Shown here: positions 41,299 to 47,147 of the stretch, in pieces
Layout: the number at the start of each line of letters is the position of its first letter
Position numbering within the stretch: the first letter of the stretch is position 1
DNA from: an uncultured Lachnospiraceae bacterium
GTDB lineage: Bacteria > Bacillota > Clostridia > Lachnospirales > Lachnospiraceae
Reading direction: 5' to 3'
NCBI GenBank assembly: GCA_910587935.1
Contig: CAJUNP010000020.1
Location: 1-47,147 of the forward strand
Length of the DNA stretch: 47,147 bases
The notes under the pieces: model-generated
Databases searched by the model: none
Told to the model about the DNA's origin: nothing
What the model saw: the letters and a program-made list of their open reading frames with translations, nothing else
Made by a program: the position numbers and the translations under genes

Positions 41299-41862
41299 TT
41301 AGAAAAGAATCCCCAGATGTTCTAACAGAATTTTGCAGCCCATGACAATCAGAATGACGCCGCCTGCCAGTTCGGCGCGGGATTTGTAACGGGTTCCGAA
41401 GATATTGCCGATTTTGGCTCCAGCAGCGGAGCATACCAATGTGGTAATACCGATGAAAGCAACGGCAGAAAGAATTGAAACCTGAAGAAACGCAAAGGTT
41501 ACGCCTACTGCCAGAGCGTCGATGCTGGTAGCCACGGCAAGCAGAAACATATCCTTAACGGCCAGTGAGTCATCCTCTTTTTCCTCTTTTTTGGAAAAAG
41601 ACTCACGGATCATATTTATACCGATGAGAGATAGAAGCAGGAAAGCGATCCAATGGTCGACGGCCATAATGCGGGATTGGAGACGGGCGCCCAAAAGGTA
41701 TCCGATCAACGGCATCAACGCCTGAAAACCTCCGAACCACAACCCGATTACCAGTATATTTTTTAATGTCAGTTTTTTGATGGCGAGCCCTTTGCATACG
41801 GATACGGCAAAAGCGTCCATGGAAAGACCGATGGCAATGGTAAAAAGGCTGATAAAATGCAT
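41299..41862 (-). CDS. mntP: Manganese efflux pump MntP
   Basis: 187 residues with six membrane helices. Conserved Asp-bearing helices appear as the two family repeats: FTIAIGLSMDAFAVSVCKGL near the start and AVATSIDALAVGVTF in the middle. GINMIRESF links the halves. It exports Mn2+. It converges with copA (6 bp between stops), adding a third metal to the local efflux set. No yybP-ykoY manganese riboswitch is present: the leader is under 40 nt. Confidence 0.95.
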   Translation of the reverse strand: MHFISLFTIAIGLSMDAFAVSVCKGLAIKKLTLKNILVIGLWFGGFQALMPLIGYLLGARLQSRIMAVDHWIAFLLLSLIGINMIRESFSKKEEKEDDSLAVKDMFLLAVATSIDALAVGVTFAFLQVSILSAVAFIGITTLVCSAAGAKIGNIFGTRYKSRAELAGGVILIVMGCKILLEHLGILF

Positions 41863-41877
41863 TAGAGTTCTCCTTAA

Positions 41878-41924
41878 ATGATATGGAATTGGATTATCAT
41901 ATAATATATGCAGAAAAAAGTCAA
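41878..41924 (-). promoter_or_regulatory. Promoter of mntP with a possible operator
   Basis: On the minus strand, TTGACT (complement of 41919-41924), 17 bp, TATGAT (complement of 41896-41901). ATGATA (41878-41883) and TATCAT (41895-41900) form a dyad covering the -10 end and start site, a plausible metalloregulator site. Confidence 0.6.
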
Positions 41925-42044
41925 TAACCCTCGGAAAAAGTTTTAGCAGAAGTTTTCCGGGGGTTTTTGGAATAGTAATCCGGTTTTAAGCAGAAAATAA
42001 AAGTAAAGCAAAAAATGAAACGGGAAGTATCAGGAGGTATGAAA

Positions 42045-42302
42045 GTGCAGGAATTTGATTTTGTGATTCGGGATGAAATAGGGATCCACGCACGTCCGGC
42101 CGGGCTTTTAGCGAGGGAGGCCAGTGCCATGAGCAGCGTCGTTACGGTAGAGTGCAACGGAAAGAAAGCCGAAGCCAAGAAACTGTTTGATGTTCTGGAG
42201 CTCGGTGTAAAATGCGGCGACAGCGTAAAGGTGACGACGGAGGGAGAAGAAGAAAAAAGCGATGCAAAGAAACTTCGGCGGTTTTTCGAAGAAACTTTTT
42301 AA
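42045..42302 (+). CDS. HPr-family phosphocarrier with Lys at position 46
   Basis: 85 residues, the usual HPr length. The active-site His15 lies in DEIGIHARPAGLLAREAS, so it can accept phosphate from enzyme I. Position 46, the regulatory Ser used by HPr kinase in Firmicutes, is Lys (AEAKKLFDVLELGVKCGD). GTG 42045 is chosen as start because AGGAGG lies 7 bp upstream and it puts His exactly at 15; the ATG at 42039 abuts that site. A PTS or regulatory role without CcpA coupling is inferred. No other PTS genes are nearby. Confidence 0.88.
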   Translation: MQEFDFVIRDEIGIHARPAGLLAREASAMSSVVTVECNGKKAEAKKLFDVLELGVKCGDSVKVTTEGEEEKSDAKKLRRFFEETF

Positions 42303-42422
42303 GGTCAAATAGAAAAATACCAAAATGCATCTTTTCTTTTTTATAAAAAGTGATATAATGAGCGAGTGTGAGATCATTGCTCATCATATTATTATAAGAG
42401 AAGCGTTTTGGAGGCGATTATT

Positions 42423-43589
42423 ATGGAAGCTGCTTATTCCGTATTTTTGGATCTGGCATTGATTATTATTTCTGCCAAGCTGTTCGGTCTGCTTGCAAGA
42501 AAGTGTAAGATGCCGCAGGTTGTCGGTGAGATTCTGGCGGGACTGATTATTGGTCCCTGCATTTTGAACTGGGTTCAATTGACGGATTATATCGGCAAAA
42601 CAGCAGAAATTGGAGTCGTTCTTTTAATGTTCGGTACGGGACTGGGAACGAATCTGAACGATTTAAAAAAGGCAGGTCCCAAAGCTTTGGTGATTGCCTG
42701 TGTCGGCGTTTTTGTTCCCTTAGTGGCGGGAACCGTTCTGTACGGCGCCTGTTACGGGTTTGGAGCGGTAGGTTCGCCGGAATTTTTTAAAGCCGTATTT
42801 ATCGGTACGATTATGACGGCGACCAGCGTATCAATTACGGTTGCGACATTGCAGGAGCTTGGCAAAATCAGTTCCTTTGTAGGGACAACGATTGTAAGCG
42901 CCGCAATTATTGACGATGTAATTGGTATTTTAGTGCTGACCTGCGTAATCAGTGCGGGAACCGCAAGCGGCGGAATCGGAATGGTTTTTCTTAAGACGGC
43001 GTTGTTTATCGTTTTCTCCGGTATTATAGCGTTTGCGGGATACAAGGCAATGAAATGGCTGGATAACCGGTATCCCCATACGCAGAGGGTTCCGATCATC
43101 AGTCTGGCGTTTTGTTTTATTATGGCATACGTAGCGGAAGCGTGGTTTGGCGTTGCGGATATTACGGGCGCATATATTGCAGGAGTTATCTTATGCAGCA
43201 TCCAGGATGCGAGATATGTCAGCAGGAAAATAGACATCAGCAGTTATATGCTGTTTGGCCCCGTATTTTTTGCGAGTGTGGGACTGAAGACGGATATCAG
43301 CGGACTGACGCCTGCGATTTTACTGTTCAGTATCGGGTTCGTACTGGTGGCTTTGCTGTCAAAGATTTTGGGATGCGGCGCTATTTCCCGGCTGGTTGGT
43401 TTTAAAGGGAAGGATTGTTTTCGGATTGGTATCGGAATGATGACCCGCGGAGAGGTAGCGTTGATCGTGACGCAAAAAGGTCTTGATGTGGGGCTGATCG
43501 ATTCTACTTATTTTGCCGCTGTAATTTTGCTGATTCTGATATCCTCCATTCTGACGCCTGTGTGTCTGAAGCTTCTGTTTCGGGAATAG
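42423..43589 (+). CDS. CPA2-family cation:proton antiporter
   Basis: 388 residues and about 12 membrane helices. Family marks are AGLIIGPCILNWVQ near the start, LMFGTGLGTNLNDL, and the ion-binding region TTIVSAAIIDDVIGILVLTC with its Asp-Asp pair. GMMTRGEVALIVTQKGLDVG lies near the end. It exchanges Na+ or K+ for H+ (KefB/NhaS3-like). There is no C-terminal RCK/TrkA-N domain. ATG 42423 has GGAGG 8 bp upstream. A TATAAT at 42354-42359 is the likely -10; its -35 is weak. Confidence 0.92.
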   Translation: MEAAYSVFLDLALIIISAKLFGLLARKCKMPQVVGEILAGLIIGPCILNWVQLTDYIGKTAEIGVVLLMFGTGLGTNLNDLKKAGPKALVIACVGVFVPLVAGTVLYGACYGFGAVGSPEFFKAVFIGTIMTATSVSITVATLQELGKISSFVGTTIVSAAIIDDVIGILVLTCVISAGTASGGIGMVFLKTALFIVFSGIIAFAGYKAMKWLDNRYPHTQRVPIISLAFCFIMAYVAEAWFGVADITGAYIAGVILCSIQDARYVSRKIDISSYMLFGPVFFASVGLKTDISGLTPAILLFSIGFVLVALLSKILGCGAISRLVGFKGKDCFRIGIGMMTRGEVALIVTQKGLDVGLIDSTYFAAVILLILISSILTPVCLKLLFRE

Positions 43590-43599
43590 GTACATAAAC

Positions 43600-43636
43600 C
43601 GGCCGGTTTCTAAGGGAACCGGCTGTTTATATTTTT
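43600..43636 (+). terminator. Terminator of the antiporter gene
   Basis: GCCGGTTTC (43602-43610) pairs with GGAACCGGC (43615-43623) through one G-T pair, followed by TGTTTATATTTTTT. It is 10 bp past the stop codon. Confidence 0.8.
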
Positions 43637-43673
43637 TAAGGATTGTTTTAATTGTTTTTTTATAAACGAATTC

Positions 43674-43701
43674 TTGACTTTCAGGAATTATATGTTATAT
43701 T
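43674..43701 (+). promoter_or_regulatory. Promoter of clpB
   Basis: TTGACT (43674-43679), 16 bp, TATATT (43696-43701), about 49 bp ahead of the start codon. Neither a CIRCE inverted repeat nor a CtsR heptad repeat could be found beside it. Confidence 0.6.
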
Positions 43702-43749
43702 AACAATAGAACAGATAAAACAAAGTGCCTGGGGAGAGGAGGGCTTTTT

Positions 43750-46344
43750 ATGAATATTTCAAAGTTTACGCAAAAATCAATGGAATCGGTAGAACGGTGC
43801 GAAAAACTTGCTTACGAATACGGGAATCAGGAGATTGAACAGGAGCATTTACTGTATGCTCTGCTAACGATCGAAGACAGTCTGATTTTAAAGTTAATTG
43901 AGAAGATGGAGATTAACGCCGAATATTTTCTGGACCGTGCGAAGAAGGCACTGCAAAAGCGGGTGAAGGTGCAGGGAGGCCAGATTTATGTGGGCCGGGA
44001 TCTGAACCGGGTGCTTACCGGAGCAGAGGATGAAGCGAAGGCTATGGGCGACGAATACGTTTCCGTAGAACATCTTTTTCTTACCATGATTAAAAAGCCG
44101 AATAAAGAGATCAAAGCTGTTTTTCAGGAATACGGCATAACGGTGGAGCGGTTTCTACAGGCGTTGTCTACGGTCAGAGGGAACCAGAGAGTCACCAGCG
44201 ACAATCCGGAGGCTACGTACGACACCCTGGAGAAATACGGCCAGGACCTTGTGGAGAAAGCAAAGCAGCAGAAGCTGGACCCGGTAATCGGGCGGGACGG
44301 CGAGATTCGGAATGTGATCCGGATTCTTTCCCGCAAGACGAAAAACAATCCGGTGCTGATCGGCGAACCCGGTGTCGGCAAGACAGCGGTAGTAGAGGGG
44401 CTGGCGCAGAGAATCGTGCGGGGAGACGTACCACAGGGGTTAAAGGAGAAAAAAGTTTTTGCGCTGGATATGGGCGCCCTGGTAGCGGGAGCCAAATACC
44501 GGGGTGAGTTTGAGGAACGTTTGAAAGCGGTTTTGGAGGATGTGAAAAACAGCGACGGGCAGATCATTCTGTTTATCGATGAACTGCACACTATCGTGGG
44601 AGCCGGGAAGACAGACGGCGCGCTGGATGCCGGCAATATGCTAAAGCCTATGCTGGCAAGAGGGGAATTACACTGTATCGGTGCTACGACCCTGGATGAG
44701 TACCGGAAATATATTGAGAAAGATCCGGCGCTTGAGAGGCGGTTCCAGCCGGTTATGGTAGAGGAACCCACGGTAGAGGATACAATTTCCATATTAAGAG
44801 GCCTGAAAGAACGTTATGAAGTGTATCACGGCGTTAAAATTATGGATAACGCTCTGGTCAGCGCAGCCGTTTTATCAAACCGTTATATTTCGGACAGGTT
44901 TCTTCCCGATAAAGCGATCGATCTGGTGGACGAGGCGTGCGCGCTGATCAAAACGGAACTGGATTCTCTGCCTGCCGAACTGGATGAATTGCAGCGGCGC
45001 GTCATGCAGATGGAAATTGAAGAGGCGGCGCTGAAGAAAGAAGAAGACAATCTGAGTAAAGAACGATTGCTGAATCTGCAGAAGGAGCTCGCCGAACTGA
45101 AGGGAGAGTTTCAAAACCGTAAGGCGCAGTGGGATAATGAAAAAGCGTCTGTAGAAAAGCTGTCTAAGCTGCGGGAAGAGATTGAGGCCATGAACAGCCG
45201 GATTCAGATTGCGCAGCGGGAAGGCGATTATGAATTGGCGGCGGAACTCAGCTACGGAAAGCTGCCCGCCTTAAAAAGCCGCCTTGCGGCAGAGGAAGAA
45301 ACTATGAAAAAATCCGAACTGTCGCTGATTCATGAGAGTGTGTCGGAAGAAGAGATAGCAAAGATTATTTCGCGGTGGACGGGAATTCCGGTTGCAAAGC
45401 TGAATGAAAGCGAAAGAAATAAAACCCTGCATCTGGATGAAGAGCTTCATAAGAGGGTAGTCGGGCAGGATGAAGGCGTTACCAAGGTGACGGAGGCCAT
45501 CATTCGTTCCAAAGCAGGAATCAAAGATCCGACCAAGCCCATCGGTTCCTTCCTGTTTCTGGGGCCTACCGGCGTGGGCAAAACGGAACTGGCCAAATCA
45601 CTGGCGGCGGCGCTGTTTGACGATGAGAACAATATGGTCCGTATCGACATGAGCGAGTATATGGAGAAGTATTCCGTATCCCGGCTGATCGGGGCGCCTC
45701 CCGGATATGTGGGCTATGAGGAAGGCGGCCAGCTGACGGAGGCGGTGAGAAGGAAGCCGTATTCGGTTGTTCTTTTTGACGAGATTGAGAAAGCCCATGC
45801 GGATGTCTTTAACGTATTGCTGCAGGTGCTGGACGACGGGCGTATTACCGATTCGCAGGGCCGTACGGTAGATTTCAAAAACACGATTTTGATCATGACC
45901 TCCAATATCGGCGCCATGACTCTGCTGGAAGGAATTAAGGAAGACGGATTAATTAAAGAAGAAACACAAAAGCAGGTAATGAACGAACTGCGCGGGCATT
46001 TCCGGCCTGAGTTCTTAAACCGTCTGGATGAAATCATTTTATTTAAACCGTTGAGTAAAGACAATATTGGTGGTATTATTCAATTAATCATAGATGATCT
46101 GAACCGCAGGTTAATGGACAGAGAGCTTCGAATCGAGCTTACGGACGCGGCCAAACGTTTTATTGTGGAGCAGGCGTATGATCCGGTGTACGGCGCGAGA
46201 CCGTTGAAACGGTATATCCAAAAGCATGTGGAAACCTTGTCCGCCAAGCTGATTCTGGCGGATCAGCTGGAAGGTAAGGATACGATTCTGATTGATCTGA
46301 TGGACAATGAACTTGTGGCGGTGAAGAAAGGAAGTGCGGTATGA
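43750..46344 (+). CDS. clpB: ClpB protein disaggregase
   Basis: 864 residues and full length. The N-terminal Clp-repeat domain is at about 1-145 (KFTQKSMESVERCEKLAYEY). AAA+ module 1 has Walker A GEPGVGKTAVVEGLA and Walker B ILFIDELHTIVGAG. The coiled-coil middle domain (about 400-530, LDELQRRVMQMEIEEAALKK) marks ClpB rather than ClpC. AAA+ module 2 has GPTGVGKTELAKSLA and VVLFDEIEKAHADVFN. It works with DnaK to rescue aggregated proteins. The start has GGGGAGAGGAGG upstream. It overlaps the next small gene by 4 bp. Confidence 0.96.
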   Translation: MNISKFTQKSMESVERCEKLAYEYGNQEIEQEHLLYALLTIEDSLILKLIEKMEINAEYFLDRAKKALQKRVKVQGGQIYVGRDLNRVLTGAEDEAKAMGDEYVSVEHLFLTMIKKPNKEIKAVFQEYGITVERFLQALSTVRGNQRVTSDNPEATYDTLEKYGQDLVEKAKQQKLDPVIGRDGEIRNVIRILSRKTKNNPVLIGEPGVGKTAVVEGLAQRIVRGDVPQGLKEKKVFALDMGALVAGAKYRGEFEERLKAVLEDVKNSDGQIILFIDELHTIVGAGKTDGALDAGNMLKPMLARGELHCIGATTLDEYRKYIEKDPALERRFQPVMVEEPTVEDTISILRGLKERYEVYHGVKIMDNALVSAAVLSNRYISDRFLPDKAIDLVDEACALIKTELDSLPAELDELQRRVMQMEIEEAALKKEEDNLSKERLLNLQKELAELKGEFQNRKAQWDNEKASVEKLSKLREEIEAMNSRIQIAQREGDYELAAELSYGKLPALKSRLAAEEETMKKSELSLIHESVSEEEIAKIISRWTGIPVAKLNESERNKTLHLDEELHKRVVGQDEGVTKVTEAIIRSKAGIKDPTKPIGSFLFLGPTGVGKTELAKSLAAALFDDENNMVRIDMSEYMEKYSVSRLIGAPPGYVGYEEGGQLTEAVRRKPYSVVLFDEIEKAHADVFNVLLQVLDDGRITDSQGRTVDFKNTILIMTSNIGAMTLLEGIKEDGLIKEETQKQVMNELRGHFRPEFLNRLDEIILFKPLSKDNIGGIIQLIIDDLNRRLMDRELRIELTDAAKRFIVEQAYDPVYGARPLKRYIQKHVETLSAKLILADQLEGKDTILIDLMDNELVAVKKGSAV

Positions 46345-46514
46345 TACCAAAGGACCCGGTAATGCGGTTAAGCTTTGTGAATTTGAAGCTCAGGGATTAT
46401 TATAAAAGTCCGGAGGCGTTATGTGAGGATTTGGAGCTTGACTTACAGGAACTGACGGATTCCCTGGCGGCAATCGGTTATCATTACGATAAGGAGAAGA
46501 ATCAGTTTGTCTAA
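46341..46514 (+). CDS. DUF4250 domain protein
   Basis: 57 residues, too short for most ORF filters. The sequence MIPKDPVMRLSFVNLKLRDY, followed by SPEALCEDLELDLQEL and ending YDKEKNQFV, matches the DUF4250 family of small helical Clostridia proteins. Its ATG overlaps the clpB stop (ATGA), and its end overlaps the next gene's start by 8 bp. Function unknown. Confidence 0.88.
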   Translation: MIPKDPVMRLSFVNLKLRDYYKSPEALCEDLELDLQELTDSLAAIGYHYDKEKNQFV

Positions 46515-47147
46515 TCAGATTTCGATAACGGTACAACTGAAAGGGCGCAATGAGGTAATCCGGTTTGTATATCAGACCGGACTGCCTTTTTTTGCATGTC
46601 TGGCTGAAGTCCTTACCGACGCAGGAGCAGCTTTTTCACTTTGCGGAGGGAAAGGAATCTGCGGAAAGTGCAGAATTTTATTTAAAAATGGAGCGCCCAT
46701 GCCGCAGCAGGCCGAGCGGCGGTTTTTAACGGCAACAGAGCTGCGGCAGGGAGTACGCCTTGCCTGTATGACAAAGCCGGTCAGGGACTGTCATATAGAA
46801 GTATTGTTTGCACAGGATACAAGGGTTATAACCGGTTTTTGCGCGGAAGGAAAAGAAACATGCGCGGAGAATGGAAAGAACGGAGGCGCAAAAGGAGAAG
46901 TTTTTCTGACTGCGGATATAGGAACGACTACAATTGCCATGGCTTTGGCTGACAGCATGACAGACAGGCTTACGGATACTTATACTTGTATGAATCCCCA
47001 GGCGGCGTACGGCGCGGATGTGATTGCGCGTATCGCGGCCGCTGAAAAAGAGGGAATGGAAAAGCTGCAGAAAGTTCTGGGAGAAGCCTTGCGAAAAGGC
47101 GCGAAGACCTTGGGGCATACGGAAAAAATTTATGTGGCGGCCAATAC
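46507..47147 (+). CDS. RACo-like 2Fe-2S ferredoxin/ASKHA ATPase (3' end outside window)
   Basis: The frame runs off the window with 213 residues visible. The start is a TTG at 46507 with AAGGAG 10 bp upstream; no ATG fits. Residues about 5-100 form a 2Fe-2S ferredoxin domain with CGGKGICGKCRI and a fourth Cys in RLACMTKPV. From about 130 the ASKHA ATPase begins with FLTADIGTTTIAMAL and CMNPQAAYGADVIARI. This is the layout of reductive activators of corrinoid proteins (RACo) and the DUF4445 family, which use ATP to re-reduce Co(II) in methyltransferases. Whether corrinoid methyltransferase genes follow cannot be seen. Confidence 0.88.
   Translation, partial: MSNQISITVQLKGRNEVIRFVYQTGLPFFACLAEVLTDAGAAFSLCGGKGICGKCRILFKNGAPMPQQAERRFLTATELRQGVRLACMTKPVRDCHIEVLFAQDTRVITGFCAEGKETCAENGKNGGAKGEVFLTADIGTTTIAMALADSMTDRLTDTYTCMNPQAAYGADVIARIAAAEKEGMEKLQKVLGEALRKGAKTLGHTEKIYVAAN

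Noticed and set aside
41863..42014. yybP-ykoY manganese riboswitch ahead of mntP
   Set aside because: The promoter leaves fewer than 40 nt before the start codon, too short for the aptamer.
43637..43749. CIRCE or CtsR operator upstream of clpB
   Set aside because: No TTAGCACTC/GAGTGCTAA repeat and no CtsR heptad repeat was found. Control by another route is likely.

Overview
The window looks like chromosomal DNA from a motile, gut-type Lachnospiraceae or closely related Clostridia bacterium. The basis is strong AGGAGG-type ribosome binding sites, TTGACA/TATAAT promoters, T-box and TPP leader RNAs, two chemoreceptors, a GH112 phosphorylase operon with a MalEFG-like importer, and several small families typical of Clostridia (DUF4250, CD1871A-like CXXC peptide, Zn-ribbon MscL). 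No tRNA, rRNA, CRISPR array, intact insertion sequence or complete prophage was seen.

Layout. 1-7.4 kb is a patchy, partly decayed accessory stretch. It holds the 3' part of a Zn/Cd P-type ATPase, an ArsR remnant, a PadR-DUF2812 pair with repeated operators, an orphan fragment, a MerR regulator divergent from a MATE pump across a textbook 19-bp-spacer promoter, and a TPP riboswitch in front of a chimeric TenA/ThiD/ThiE ORF. A tocopherol-cyclase-like gene and an XRE regulator follow. 7.6-11.6 kb holds a second MATE pump and a convergent chemoreceptor, separated by a 275-bp nested inverted-repeat element, plus an ABC-permease remnant. 11.7-20.7 kb is a glycan operon: AraC regulator, sugar-binding lipoprotein, two permeases, a 54-aa membrane protein, GH112 phosphorylase, NahK-like kinase and PfkB kinase. 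This fits import and phosphorolysis of lacto-N-biose or galacto-N-biose (milk or mucin sugars). 20.7-27.1 kb is housekeeping: pyrG-purF, a DUF7916-like protein, and T-box-controlled thrS that lacks the TGS domain.

27.2-34.2 kb is the most novel part. A candidate RiPP system consists of a chagasin-like precursor with six YG repeats (the last three KYGYxC), a radical SAM protein, and an in-frame SPASM-tail/TPR segment cut off by a UGA stop. It is divergent from an AgrA/AgrC-like two-component system whose regulator is preceded by a 12-codon coupled leader ORF. A permuted NlpC/P60-type hydrolase follows, then a redox operon of TlpA lipoprotein, 47-aa CXXC peptide and NapH-like ferredoxin.

34.2-41.9 kb carries a chemoreceptor without an external sensor domain, mscL and a metal-homeostasis island: ArsR with palindromic operator, HMA chaperone, Zn/Cd ATPase, a CopA carrying a fused CopZ domain with its own internal ribosome binding site, and convergent mntP. 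42-47.1 kb has an HPr with Lys in place of Ser46, a CPA2 antiporter, clpB, a DUF4250 protein and the start of a RACo-like ferredoxin/ASKHA ATPase. All calls rest on reading the sequence and remembered family knowledge; no database search was run.
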